Shown here: in pieces, positions 10,403 to 19,411 of the stretch | How the letters are laid out: the number at the start of each line of letters is the position of its first letter | Numbering within the stretch: position 1 is the first letter of the stretch | From: Roseospira marina | GTDB lineage: Bacteria > Pseudomonadota > Alphaproteobacteria > Rhodospirillales > Rhodospirillaceae | Direction of reading: 5' to 3' | DNA length: 64,000 nt | NCBI RefSeq assembly: GCF_014197855.1 | Contig: NZ_JACIGJ010000001.1 | Coordinates: 62,001 to 126,000, forward strand | Position numbers and translations under genes: made by a program | The notes under the pieces: generated by a model | Seen by the model: the letters and a program-made list of their open reading frames with translations, nothing else | Database searches by the model: none | Told to the model about the DNA's origin: nothing

Positions 10403-10747
10403 ATGACGGGAAGTAAGGATGACCGCGCGCACCTGATCGCCCACAGGCGGTTGATGGAAGAAATCGAAATGGCGATGCGGGCCGCCAATCAGGAAATCAT
10501 CGGGCGCAAACTTCCGCATCTGAACCGGGACAGCTTCTTCAAGCTGGCCGTTTCCATCGCGCGCGTCAGGGCGCAGTATCTTGAGGCGGTGATGGCGATG
10601 GACTGGGAGCACTGCACGCCGGAGCAACTGGAGACCATCGAAAACCGGCGCGCCGTATACGAGGCCGCCCGCACGGGCTTCGAGGCTCTGCAGCATGCAT
10701 TCGAGCGCGGCTATGTGACGTTGGAGGCGATGGAGGGCAAGTCGTAA
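10403..10747 (+). CDS. hypothetical helical protein
   Basis: This 114-residue protein is not recognised. It appears wholly alpha-helical with a charged, cytosolic composition (RLMEEIEMAMRAANQEI near the start, EQLETIENRRAVYEAAR further on). GAGGT at 10393-10397 lies five bases before the ATG at 10403, which beats longer in-frame starts. Codon use is like that of its neighbours. It is convergent with the nuclease-like gene, 15 bases away. Confidence 0.65.
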   Translation: MTGSKDDRAHLIAHRRLMEEIEMAMRAANQEIIGRKLPHLNRDSFFKLAVSIARVRAQYLEAVMAMDWEHCTPEQLETIENRRAVYEAARTGFEALQHAFERGYVTLEAMEGKS

Positions 10748-10762
10748 AGACCGGCCGGTCCC

Positions 10763-11365
10763 TCAGTACAGGGCGCTCCGTTTGTCCGGTCGCTCGAACT
10801 CCCCGATCCACATGCCGGCTCGTGCGGCGCGTGCGGCCCCTTCCTGGCGGGCGTACTTCGTCCCTTCGGAGACGGCGAGACCCAGTCGGACCAGGGCGGC
10901 ATTCAAATCGACGCCGCCGGCATGACACACGGCGATGAGGCGACCCTCGCGATCAAACGAGTCCCCGGTGCACGAGACGGTCTTATTCAGGGTCAGGCGC
11001 AGCAGGGTCGAGGCCGCCTCGCGGCCGCAGGGCCAGACCTTGCCGCGAAAGGTGCAGGTCTGATCCAGGGACGGCGCGGCAATCCCGTACAGCATGACGG
11101 GCTGGCCGCCCTCGCACTTTCGATAGGCGCGATGCCCGTCGATCACCAGAACATTGCCGGATTCGACGCAGGCGGGGCCCATCGCGTCCGCCCGTGCTGC
11201 TGCGGGTGCGAGGAGCAGGGCGGCGGTCAGGGTCAGAAGGGTCAGCAGACCGATCCGGAGTGGGGTCGCCCGGTTCGCGGGGAAGGGCTGTGCCGGTGCG
11301 CGCAGGGGAAGGCCGGGCCGTGGGCGAGACCGTTCGTGTTGCGTGTGAGATGTAAAAGTGGACAT
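10763..11365 (-). CDS. thermonuclease (SNase)-like exported protein, active site degenerate
   Basis: This 200-residue protein has an N-terminal membrane or signal segment (IGLLTLLTLTAALLLAPAAARA) and a domain of the staphylococcal-nuclease fold. The C-terminal part GREAAS ... DREGRLIAVC ... GVDLNAALVRLGLA is typical of bacterial thermonuclease-family proteins. Measured against the S. aureus enzyme, Asp19 is kept (D76) and Arg87 is kept (R142). Asp21, Arg35, Asp40 and Glu43 are replaced by H78, M91, A96 and S99. It is therefore probably not a nuclease. GGGAGG at 11371-11376 selects the ATG at 11365 over an in-frame start at 11380. Confidence 0.8.
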   Translation of the reverse strand: MSTFTSHTQHERSRPRPGLPLRAPAQPFPANRATPLRIGLLTLLTLTAALLLAPAAARADAMGPACVESGNVLVIDGHRAYRKCEGGQPVMLYGIAAPSLDQTCTFRGKVWPCGREAASTLLRLTLNKTVSCTGDSFDREGRLIAVCHAGGVDLNAALVRLGLAVSEGTKYARQEGAARAARAGMWIGEFERPDKRSALY

Positions 11366-11688
11366 CGGGGCCTCCCGCACTTGGAGCCCTCAGCCGTTCT
11401 TTTAATAAAATTTTCGCGAACGACTTTGAACTCTCATATTATCGACAGTATGATCTTAACAAATTATCGATGGGGCGTCTGTATAACCTCCGGCCTGCCG
11501 CTATGGGCGCGTGTGCGTGGGGTGCCCTGGTTCTGCCCTAAAACCACGCCATATGTCCTGGATCCCCGACGCAATCCGGTGTCCGGACCTCGTGGCGGGA
11601 GGAGACGACGGTTTGGGTCGCGACTCCTCCAGCGACGTCAGGCCACGGGTCCCGTGCCGCGTTCCATTCCGAATGGAAAACCTCGATC
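11366..11688. other. AT-rich intergenic region with a direct repeat
   Basis: No gene is apparent. Positions 11400-11470 are strikingly AT-rich for this genome and contain the octamer ATTATCGA twice, at 11448-11455 and 11463-11470, fifteen bases apart. This is a plausible promoter and regulator-binding region for the diverging nuclease-like and DUF502 genes. Confidence 0.45.
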
Positions 11689-12516
11689 ATGACCAGGTCC
11701 CCCCTTCCCCCGTCCACTCCTGTTGCCGAGCCGGGCCATTCGCGGGCCTCGCTGACCACCCGTCTGCGCAATCATTTCTTCGCGGGTATTCTGGTGACGG
11801 CCCCGGCGGCCATCACGTTCTTCGTCGCTTGGAAGTTTATCGAATTCGTGGATGAGCGCGTCGCGGCGTTCATCCCGGAGCAGTATCACCTGCCTGTCAG
11901 CATTCCCGGTGTCGGTCTGCTGGTGATGGTGGCGCTGCTGATCGGCATCGGCGCGTTCGCGACCGGGCTGGTGGGGCGGATTCTGTTCCGTCTGGGCGAG
12001 CAGCTTCTGAACCGGATGCCGCTGATTCGGAACATCTATGGCGCCCTGAAGCAGATCCTCGAGACCGTGCTGGCGCAGCAATCCACCGCCTTCCGGCAAG
12101 TGGTGCTGGTGGAGTATCCGCGTCGCGGCATCTGGGCGATTGCCTTCATCACCGGCGTCACGGAAGGCGAGGTGCAGAACCTGACCGCGCAGGAATGCGT
12201 CAACGTGTTCCTGCCGACGACGCCCAACCCGACCTCCGGGTTCCTGCTGTTCGTGCCGCGCCAGGATCTGATCGTGCTCGACATGACGGTGGAGGAAGGC
12301 ATCAAGATGGTGATCTCCGGCGGCATCGTCACACCGCCGGACCGCCGACCCGAAGAGGTCCGGCGGGTGCCCCTGGTCGACACCACGGAAGAAGAGTACG
12401 CCGGGGGGCATGGTCCGCGGCGCGTCGTTCCGGCACCCAACGGAACGGAGTCCGACGCGACCGCGTCCGCGAACGGGTCCGCCACGTCGCGCCCGCGCTC
12501 GCTGGAGCGGGCATAG
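11689..12516 (+). CDS. DUF502 family membrane protein
   Basis: This 275-residue protein belongs to the DUF502 family of unknown function. Two hydrophobic segments lie near the N-terminus (about 28-52 and 70-95), with the family stretches GILVTAPAAITFF and RMPLIRNIYGALKQILETV. A soluble domain follows (about 120-220; YPRRGIWAIAFITG and PTTPNPTSGFLLFVP). The C-terminal 50 residues are low-complexity and probably disordered. The gene is followed at 12704 by a substrate-binding protein on the same strand, with no sign of coupling. Confidence 0.85.
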   Translation: MTRSPLPPSTPVAEPGHSRASLTTRLRNHFFAGILVTAPAAITFFVAWKFIEFVDERVAAFIPEQYHLPVSIPGVGLLVMVALLIGIGAFATGLVGRILFRLGEQLLNRMPLIRNIYGALKQILETVLAQQSTAFRQVVLVEYPRRGIWAIAFITGVTEGEVQNLTAQECVNVFLPTTPNPTSGFLLFVPRQDLIVLDMTVEEGIKMVISGGIVTPPDRRPEEVRRVPLVDTTEEEYAGGHGPRRVVPAPNGTESDATASANGSATSRPRSLERA

Positions 12517-12703
12517 CCGCGCGTGCCGGGGGCCGGCCAAAGGGGCGCGGATCGTTGACCCGCTCCGTCGGGCGTTCCATCATCACTACCGTTGGTCGGC
12601 CGGGCCGTGCGTCCGGCGGGACCGCCGCATTGATGAAGGCTTTGGGGGACGGCGCGGCGTCGTGCCGCGCGTCCGGGGCCCGCTCAGTGGGGGGACGCCC
12701 AGC

Positions 12704-14308
12704 ATGAAACGCAACACTGTTTGTGCCGCCGCCGTGGCCGGTCTCATGACCGCCTTCGGACCCGTCGCCGCCACCCAGGCGGAGACGCCCCCGAACATGG
12801 CCGTGATCGCCTGGCATCTCGACGAGCTGATCACCATGGATCCGGCGGAGGCATACGAATTCGCGGGCGCTGAAGTCATCGCGAACCTGTACGACCGCCT
12901 CGTCTACTACGACATCGACAACACCGACGACATCAAGGGCGGCATCGCCGAGAGTTGGGTGGTCAGCGAGGACGGCAAAACCTTCACCTTCACGATTCGC
13001 GATGGGGTGACGTTCCACTCTGGCAATCCGGTCACGGCCGACGATGTGGCGTGGTCGCTGCAACGGGTCGTCACGCTGAACAAGGGGCCGGCCTTTATCC
13101 TGGCCGAGTTCGGCCTGACGGCGGAGAACGTCGTCGAAAAGGTGCGCGCCACCGATCCGCACACGCTCGTGCTTGAAACCGATCAGCGTTATGCACCGTC
13201 GTTCGTCCTGAACTGTCTGGGGTCGTGGGTCAGTTCCGTGCTCGACCGCAAGACCGTCATGGCGCACGACGAGAACGGCGACATGGGCAACGCTTGGCTC
13301 AAGACGCACGAAGCGGGCTCGGGCCCGTTCACGCTGAGCGCGTGGCGACCCAACGAGGTGGTGCTGCTCGACCGCTTCGAGGACTACGTCCGGGGCGCGC
13401 CGGCCATGCAGCGCATCGCCCTGCGGCATGTGCCGGAGAGCGGGCCGCAACGTCTGATGCTGGAGAAGGGCGACGCCGACATCGCCCGCAATCTGGGTCC
13501 GGAAGACCTTGCGGCGCTGAAGGAAAACCCGGAGATCAGCCTGCGCAGCATCCCGCAGGGCGCGGTCACCTATCTCGGCTTGAATCAGAAAAACCCGAAC
13601 CTCGCCAAGCCGGAGGTGCGTCAGGCGCTGAAGTGGCTGGTGGACTACGACGGCATCGAGCGCCATATCCTCCAGGGCACCAAGGTCAAGCACCAGACCT
13701 TTCTGCCGGCTGGGTTCCTGGGGGCCCTCGACGAGGCGCCGTATTCCCTCAACCTGGACAAAGCGCGCGCGCTGCTGGCCGAGGCCGGGTTGGAGGACGG
13801 GTTCACGGTGACCATGGACACGCGCAACACCTTCCCCACCTCCGACATCGCGCAGGCGCTTCAGGCGACCTGGGCGCAGGCGGGCATCACCTTGGAGCTC
13901 CTGCCGGGCGACAACAAGCAAACGCTGACCAAGTACCGCGCCCGCCAGCACGACATCTACATCGGCTATTGGGCGCCGGATTACCTGGATCCGCACGGCA
14001 ACGCGTCCGGCTTCGCCTGGAACCCGGACAACGGCGACGACAGCCCGTACCGCCTGCTCGCGTGGCGCAACGCCTGGGATATTCCGGAGTACACCGCCCG
14101 CACCGAGGCCGCCCTGGCGGAGAGCGACCAGGATGCGCGCCGCCAGATGTACCAGGACTTGCAGCGCGATTTCCTGGCGGAGTCGCCGTTCGTCATCATG
14201 TTCCAGAACATCCGGGTGGTGGCGGAGCGCGAGGGTGTGTCCGGCTTCGAGGTTGGGCCGAACTTCGACGTCGTGTACTACCGCAACATCACGAAAACCG
14301 CCGAGTAA
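12704..14308 (+). CDS. ABC transporter substrate-binding protein, family 5 (peptide type)
   Basis: This 534-residue periplasmic binding protein has a Sec signal peptide (about 1-27, ending in a QAE-type site). It has the family-5 stretches IAESWVVSEDGKTFTFTIRDGV, FHSGNPVTADDVAWSLQR and GSGPFTLSAW. Relatives bind oligopeptides, dipeptides, opines or nickel; the ligand here is unknown. No permease or ATPase genes adjoin it. The next gene, 47 bases on, is a gamma-glutamyltransferase-like hydrolase. The pair may import and hydrolyse an amide or gamma-glutamyl compound, which is inference from position. Confidence 0.88.
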   Translation: MKRNTVCAAAVAGLMTAFGPVAATQAETPPNMAVIAWHLDELITMDPAEAYEFAGAEVIANLYDRLVYYDIDNTDDIKGGIAESWVVSEDGKTFTFTIRDGVTFHSGNPVTADDVAWSLQRVVTLNKGPAFILAEFGLTAENVVEKVRATDPHTLVLETDQRYAPSFVLNCLGSWVSSVLDRKTVMAHDENGDMGNAWLKTHEAGSGPFTLSAWRPNEVVLLDRFEDYVRGAPAMQRIALRHVPESGPQRLMLEKGDADIARNLGPEDLAALKENPEISLRSIPQGAVTYLGLNQKNPNLAKPEVRQALKWLVDYDGIERHILQGTKVKHQTFLPAGFLGALDEAPYSLNLDKARALLAEAGLEDGFTVTMDTRNTFPTSDIAQALQATWAQAGITLELLPGDNKQTLTKYRARQHDIYIGYWAPDYLDPHGNASGFAWNPDNGDDSPYRLLAWRNAWDIPEYTARTEAALAESDQDARRQMYQDLQRDFLAESPFVIMFQNIRVVAEREGVSGFEVGPNFDVVYYRNITKTAE

Positions 14309-14355
14309 GGGCACACAGACCCGACGCGAGCCCCCCGAACCACGGAGTCCCTGCG

Positions 14356-15948
14356 ATGTTGCGCGCTCGCGCCAGTCTGTCCGGCATTGTGTCGGCCCCT
14401 CACCATCTGGCCGCTCAGGCCGGGCGCGACGTGCTGCGCGAGGGGGGAACGGCCGTCGAGGCAATGGTGGCGGCCGCCGCCACCATTGCCGTGGTCTATC
14501 CGCATATGAACGCGCTCGGGGGTGACGGCTTCTGGCTGATCGCGGAGCCGGGCCAGGATCCCGTCGCCATCCGCGCTTGTGGGCCGGCGGCGGCGCGGGC
14601 CACCCCGGCGTTCTACCGGGAGCACGGCCATACGGCGACGCTGCCCACGCGCGGCCCTCTGGCGGCCCTCACGGTCGCGGGTGCGGTGGCCGGGTGGGCG
14701 GAGGCCCTGGCGCTCTCCCACGCCTGGGGCGGCCGTCCCCTGCCGGTGTCGCGGCTGCTGGTCGACGCGGTGCACCACGCCCGCACCGGGGTCGTGGTGA
14801 GCGATGGGCAGGCGGCGTTGACGGCGGCGAAATGGGGGGAGTTGGCGACGGTGCCGGGCTTCGCGGCCACCTTCGCACCGGAGGGCCTCCCGCCGCTGTC
14901 GGGAACGGTTCAGCACTATCCGGCGTTGGCTGAGACCGTGGAGCGACTCGGGCGCGTGGGTCTGGACGACTTCTATCGGGGGGAGGTCGCGCGGGCGTTG
15001 GCGACCGGTCTGGAGCAGACGGGCGCTCCGGTGTCTCTGGCCGATCTCGACGCCTACCGGGCCGCGCGCGTGGCCCCGTTGAAGGTGGGGCTGAAGGATG
15101 GGTGCGTGTTCGGCCACCCACCCCCGACCCAGGGTGTGGCCACGCTGATGATTCTCGGTCTGTTCGACCGGCTTGGCGTGCGGGAGGCGGATGGGTTCGC
15201 GCATGTCCATGGGCTGGTGGAAGCGACCAAGCGTGCGTTCCTGCGCCGGGACGCATCGTTAAGCGATCCGGCGCGCATGACGGAGGACCCGGCGGACTGG
15301 CTCTTACCCGACGCACTGACCGCCGAGGCCGCCCGGATTGACCGGGAGCGCGCCTTGCCGTGGCCCCAGGGCGGGGCCGGGGGCGACACCGTCTGGATGG
15401 GCGCGGCCGATCGCGAGGGCCGCGTAGTCAGCTATATCCAGAGCGTCTACTGGGAGTTCGGGTCCGGGCTCGTGGTGCCGGGCACCGGGGTGACTTGGCA
15501 GAACCGGGGTTCGGCCTTTACACTGGCGGACGGTCCCAATCGGCTGGAGCCCGGCCGCTTGCCGGTGCACACCCTCAACCCCTCGTTGGCGCGTCTGGCG
15601 GACGGTCGCGTACTGGCGTTCGGGACCATGGGCGGCGAGGGCCAGCCCCAGACCCAGGCGGCCGTGTTCACCCGCTATGTCCGGTTCGGCCAGGACCTTC
15701 AGGCGACGGTCACCGCGCCGCGCTGGCTGCTGGGACGCACCTGGGGCGCGGAGACGACGACGCTCAAGGTGGAAAGCCGCATGGCCCCGGACGTGGTCGG
15801 AGCGCTGGAGGCGGCCGGACATGCCGTGGAGGTCGTCGGTCCGTTCGAGGACATGATGGGCCACGCCGGCGCCATTTCCGTGGGATCCGATGGGGTTATC
15901 CTCGGCGCCAGCGACCCTCGCGCGGACGGCGCCTGCGCGGCGATCTGA
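14356..15948 (+). CDS. gamma-glutamyltransferase-family hydrolase, cytoplasmic
   Basis: This 530-residue protein belongs to the Ntn-hydrolase gamma-glutamyltransferase family, whose precursors self-cleave before a threonine nucleophile. Here Thr345 (GGDTVWMGAADREG) is the likely nucleophile. The usual T-T-H context of true Ggt is changed to T-V-W, and no signal peptide is present. Such features occur in YwrD-like and oxamate amidohydrolase (HpxW)-like members, so an amidohydrolase role is as likely as glutathione hydrolysis. It lies 47 bases after the peptide-type binding protein and is probably co-transcribed. Confidence 0.82.
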   Translation: MLRARASLSGIVSAPHHLAAQAGRDVLREGGTAVEAMVAAAATIAVVYPHMNALGGDGFWLIAEPGQDPVAIRACGPAAARATPAFYREHGHTATLPTRGPLAALTVAGAVAGWAEALALSHAWGGRPLPVSRLLVDAVHHARTGVVVSDGQAALTAAKWGELATVPGFAATFAPEGLPPLSGTVQHYPALAETVERLGRVGLDDFYRGEVARALATGLEQTGAPVSLADLDAYRAARVAPLKVGLKDGCVFGHPPPTQGVATLMILGLFDRLGVREADGFAHVHGLVEATKRAFLRRDASLSDPARMTEDPADWLLPDALTAEAARIDRERALPWPQGGAGGDTVWMGAADREGRVVSYIQSVYWEFGSGLVVPGTGVTWQNRGSAFTLADGPNRLEPGRLPVHTLNPSLARLADGRVLAFGTMGGEGQPQTQAAVFTRYVRFGQDLQATVTAPRWLLGRTWGAETTTLKVESRMAPDVVGALEAAGHAVEVVGPFEDMMGHAGAISVGSDGVILGASDPRADGACAAI

Positions 15949-16059
15949 CACAATTGAGGCGCCCCCCATTGACCGGGCGGGCGGATCCGTGGTGCAACCC
16001 ACTGGGTCCCGTCACAGGGGCAGGGTTCACGTTCCATGACTGATTGACGGGAGGCACGC

Positions 16060-16275
16060 TTGAATCGCCAGGAAACCATACTGGTCGAGATGTATCTGCG
16101 GCGCACGTTTCGGACCGACGGAATCAGCGTCAAACCGCCAAAGAAGCCGACCGATCCCGCCGAAGTGTGGATCAACGGCGAGTTCATCGGCACGCTGTAC
16201 CGCGACGAGGAAGACGGCGAAATCTCTTACGATTTCAACATGACGATTCTGGACGTCGATCTGCCCGCCACGTAA
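16060..16275 (+). CDS. DUF3126 family protein
   Basis: This 71-residue protein matches the alphaproteobacterial DUF3126 family of unknown function, with the pattern YLRRTF, AEVWINGEFIGTLYRDEEDGE and SYDFNMTILDVDL. Its start is TTG at 16060, chosen because GGGAGG at 16049-16054 lies exactly five bases upstream and no ATG fits the family's N-terminus. It is convergent with bpt, 7 bases away. Confidence 0.85.
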   Translation: MNRQETILVEMYLRRTFRTDGISVKPPKKPTDPAEVWINGEFIGTLYRDEEDGEISYDFNMTILDVDLPAT

Positions 16276-16282
16276 CGCGGAG

Positions 16283-17017
16283 TCAGGTGGTGGCCTCGTC
16301 CAGGCGGGACCATCCCTCCGGGCCGAACGCCTCAAGCGGGCGGAACCGGCTTTTGTAGGACATCTTCCGGCTGTTCTCGATCCAGTAGCCCAAGTAGACA
16401 TAGTCCAGGCCCTCGGACCGCGCCCGTTCGATCAGCCACAGCACCATGTAGGTGCCGAGGCTGCGGCGGGTTGCGCTGTCCGGTTCGAAGAACGAATAGA
16501 CCGCCGACAGCCCGTCGTTCATTCGGTCCAGTAGGCATCCGGCCACGAGCGTGCCGTCCGGATCCCGGAACTCGGCCATCGCCGTATCGATGGGACTGTC
16601 CTCGACCATCGAGCGGTAATCGAAGAAGCCCATCAGGGCCATGTCGCTCTCGCCGTGCCGGGCCTGTTGATACCGGGCGAACAACTGGTATTGCTCCGCT
16701 GTCGCGCTGGCCGTCAGCACGGTCACGGAGAGATCGGTGTTGGCCTTGGTGATCCGCCGAAGCGTGCCGCGCGGCTTGAACCCATCCACGACAATGCGGA
16801 CGGGCAGGCACGCCTGACAGCCCGGGCAGGCGGGCGCATAGGCAATGGTATGGCTGCGCCGGAACCCCGCCCGGGACAGGGCATCATGCACGGTGTCCGC
16901 GCTGGGGCCGGTCAGATCCGTCACGATCTTGCGCTCAAGCCGGCCGTCCAGATAGGGGCAGGGCATGGGCGCGGTCGTGAAGAAAAACTGTGGCCTTTTC
17001 AGCGGTGTCTGATCCAT
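16283..17017 (-). CDS. bpt: aspartate/glutamate leucyltransferase
   Basis: This 244-residue enzyme moves leucine from Leu-tRNA onto N-terminal Asp or Glu of proteins, marking them for ClpAP through the bacterial N-end rule. Family marks are PQFFFTTAPMPCPYLDGR, the CPGCQAC cysteine group in the ATE N-terminal domain, GFFDYRSMVEDSP and YLGYWIENSRKMSYKSRF. The start is the ATG at 17017, which matches the usual family N-terminus; a GAGGT lies eleven bases upstream. It is a single gene. Confidence 0.93.
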   Translation of the reverse strand: MDQTPLKRPQFFFTTAPMPCPYLDGRLERKIVTDLTGPSADTVHDALSRAGFRRSHTIAYAPACPGCQACLPVRIVVDGFKPRGTLRRITKANTDLSVTVLTASATAEQYQLFARYQQARHGESDMALMGFFDYRSMVEDSPIDTAMAEFRDPDGTLVAGCLLDRMNDGLSAVYSFFEPDSATRRSLGTYMVLWLIERARSEGLDYVYLGYWIENSRKMSYKSRFRPLEAFGPEGWSRLDEATT

Positions 17018-17147
17018 GGACGCACCGACCTCATTAGGGCTCTCTCGACAGCGCACTCGACATATGGGCGCCTGAGGGTTGAACGCCAACCCTGCTTTCG
17101 GCCGATGGCCATCCTTTGCGATCTGTATGTGGTGCGGCGCATGCCCG

Positions 17148-18179
17148 TTAGAAGTCGTCGGCGGGCGCCGCGTCCAGGACGCTCGGCAGAACGGGAATGC
17201 GCTCCGCCTGGGCCGCGTCATACAGGTCGGCGTCACGGAGCAGCACGATATCAATGCGCCGGTTGCGCGGGTCGTTCGGACTCTCCGGCAGCAGCGGTTC
17301 CACCCCAGCCTTGCCTATAATAGCATCGATCCGCTCTGGGTCGATGCCCCCGGACAGAAGCACCCGGCGGCTGGCCAGGGCGCGGTCGGCGGACAGCTCC
17401 CAGTTGCTGTAGCCGGTCGGGTCGGTAAAGGGCGCGGCGTCCGTGTGCCCGCTGATGAGAAGCTGGTTGGGCAAATCCTTGATGGCATTCGCCACCAGAC
17501 CCAGCAACAGCCGGGTGTGCTCGTACATCGCCGACGATCCGCCGGGGAACATCGCGAGCCGGTCCTGATCCAGAAGTTGGATCTTCAGGCCGTCCTCCGT
17601 TTCCGCGATCATCAGGCTGTCCTGAAACTTCTCCAGATCAGGGACCGCCTGGATGGCCTGCCGCAGGGCTTGGGCGGTCTCGTCGAAGCTGGCTTCCTGC
17701 GCCGCTTCACGCGCGGCCTCCTCCGCGCCGGCGGGCTCGCCCGTCTCGTCGCTCGGCCCATCGCCGTCGCCCATGTTCTCGCCCTCGCCGGAGGGAAAGT
17801 CGGGCTGGGTTTCGTCGAGCGTCAGGCCCTCGGCCGGGTCGGTGAAGTCATTGCCGCCGAGGCCGATGGTGGGGGGGGGCAGCATCGGCTCGGCCGTGGG
17901 CGACGCGCTCATCGATTGATTGGCGCCCTGGCCGACGACCTGGCCGCCCAGCATGCCACCGGCCCCGCTGGTGCTGGATGACACGGCCGTGGGGGCGAAG
18001 TAGTTCGATATGCCCTCCAGTTGCTCCTCGGTCACCGAATTGAGCAGCCACAACAACAGGAAAAACGCCATCATGGCCGTCACGAAATCGGCGTAGGCGA
18101 CCTTCCACGCGCCACCGTGGTGGCCGTGCCCGCCCTTTTTGACGCGCTTGATGATGACGGCGTTTTTTTCTTCGGCCAT
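17148..18179 (-). CDS. motB: flagellar stator protein MotB
   Basis: This 343-residue stator subunit couples ion flow to flagellar rotation. It has one transmembrane helix with the ion-binding Asp31 (VAYADFVTAMMAFFLLLWLL), a long acidic linker (about 100-170) and a C-terminal OmpA-like peptidoglycan-binding domain (SGHTDAAPF, NWELSADRA, NRRIDI). The basic cytosolic N-terminus (IIKRVKKGGHGHHGG) is typical. motA is upstream on the same strand across a 132-base gap, so the two are probably one operon. Confidence 0.95.
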   Translation of the reverse strand: MAEEKNAVIIKRVKKGGHGHHGGAWKVAYADFVTAMMAFFLLLWLLNSVTEEQLEGISNYFAPTAVSSSTSGAGGMLGGQVVGQGANQSMSASPTAEPMLPPPTIGLGGNDFTDPAEGLTLDETQPDFPSGEGENMGDGDGPSDETGEPAGAEEAAREAAQEASFDETAQALRQAIQAVPDLEKFQDSLMIAETEDGLKIQLLDQDRLAMFPGGSSAMYEHTRLLLGLVANAIKDLPNQLLISGHTDAAPFTDPTGYSNWELSADRALASRRVLLSGGIDPERIDAIIGKAGVEPLLPESPNDPRNRRIDIVLLRDADLYDAAQAERIPVLPSVLDAAPADDF

Positions 18180-18311
18180 GGATGGATCCGCCCTGTGCCC
18201 TCAAAACGATGGCGTCGCAAGGGGTATGTCGCTCCAGCGGCTCAGCGTATCCAGCGCCGCTAAAGAAACCGTGAAGAGCGATACGGTCCCGGACCTCTCC
18301 ACCGCAGGGGA

Positions 18312-19169
18312 TCAGTCCGACAGATTTTGCACCGTGTTTTCGACCTCGGTGAACGACGGCTGCACGGACGGCGACAGGACCTTACGCGCGAACTCGATCG
18401 ACACCTGCGGGGCGTAGCCCTGCATGTGGGCGAGGAGGGCGGCCTTGATGCAGTTCAGATATTCCGTGTCGGCGTCGTAGGCGGAGCCGATGGCGCGGGC
18501 GAAGGGCGCAAAGAAACCGTAGGAAAACAGCACGCCGGAGAAGGTCCCGACGAGGGCCGCGCCGATCAGGTGGCCCAGCACCTCCGGCGGTTCGGTGATC
18601 GAGCCCATGGTGTGAATCACGCCCAGCACGGCGGCGACGATACCCAGGGCGGGCATGGCGTCGGCCATGTTGTTGACGGCCTCGGACACGGCATGGTTTT
18701 CCTTGTGGTGCGCCTCGATCTCCCCGTCGATGATCGTTTCGACCTCGTGAGCGTTGCTGGTGCCCAGGGTCAAAAGGCGAAGATAGTCGCACAGAAATTC
18801 AAGATTATGGTGATTCGATGAGAATCCGGAGAACTTCTGGAACAGCGGGCTTTCCTCGGGCTTCTCCACATGGCTTTCCAGTGCGAGATCGCCTTTGGTC
18901 TTAGCCAGTCGAAAGAGGGAGTAAAGAAGCGACAGAAGCTCTAGGTAATCTGATTTCTTGTATTTCGGTCCCTTTAGCATGGGGCCGATCGACTTCAGCG
19001 TGTTCGCGAGAAGGGTTTTCGGATTGCCTATGATATAGGCCCCGATGGCAGCGCCGAAGATGATGACAAACTCATAGGGCTGCCACAGCACGTCCAGGTG
19101 GCCGCCCGCAAGGGCATATCCGCCGATGACGCTGACAATAACGACAATGGTCCCAACGATGACGAGCAT
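18312..19169 (-). CDS. motA: flagellar stator protein MotA
   Basis: This 285-residue protein forms the four-helix stator channel with MotB. It has the family N-terminus (VIVGTIVVIVSVIGGYALAGG), the conserved proline segments MPALGIVAAVLG and LVGTFSGVLFSYGFFAPFA, and a cytoplasmic loop between the second and third helices. The ATG at 19169 is preferred to a GTG at 19181 because it gives the normal MotA N-terminus and a GAGG lies four bases before it. Expression is probably driven from the 19170-19411 region. Confidence 0.95.
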   Translation of the reverse strand: MLVIVGTIVVIVSVIGGYALAGGHLDVLWQPYEFVIIFGAAIGAYIIGNPKTLLANTLKSIGPMLKGPKYKKSDYLELLSLLYSLFRLAKTKGDLALESHVEKPEESPLFQKFSGFSSNHHNLEFLCDYLRLLTLGTSNAHEVETIIDGEIEAHHKENHAVSEAVNNMADAMPALGIVAAVLGVIHTMGSITEPPEVLGHLIGAALVGTFSGVLFSYGFFAPFARAIGSAYDADTEYLNCIKAALLAHMQGYAPQVSIEFARKVLSPSVQPSFTEVENTVQNLSD

Positions 19170-19321
19170 CGGTCCTCGCACCCTTGTCTTGGGCGTTTAC
19201 GACACAGGGGACGGTCGCAACGCATGGGGGGATCGCGTTCCGCCCGTCCGGGTGGGGTGAATGACCCCGTTTCCGGTTCCACCCCACGTAAACGGACATA
19301 CAGGAACATCCCAGGCCCGCC

Positions 19322-19347
19322 AACGTAAATCAAAAACGTAAATCAAA
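19322..19347. repeat. tandem 13-bp repeat between motA and flavin reductase
   Basis: The unit AACGTAAATCAAA occurs twice head to tail at 19322-19334 and 19335-19347, in the 242-base divergent region upstream of motA and the flavin reductase gene. A third ACGTAAA lies about 40 bases to the left. This could be a regulator-binding array. The rest of the region has no recognisable feature. Confidence 0.5.
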
Positions 19348-19411
19348 CATTGGCGCCCGTGGCCCGATGCGATAAGACCCGGTTTGCCCCATCGCAGCCA
19401 AGGCAGGGTAG

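Noticed and set aside
13225-15948. 907-codon rightward frame running from inside the binding-protein gene
   Set aside because: Only the part from 14356 is the real hydrolase; the upstream part is an open shadow of the binding-protein gene.
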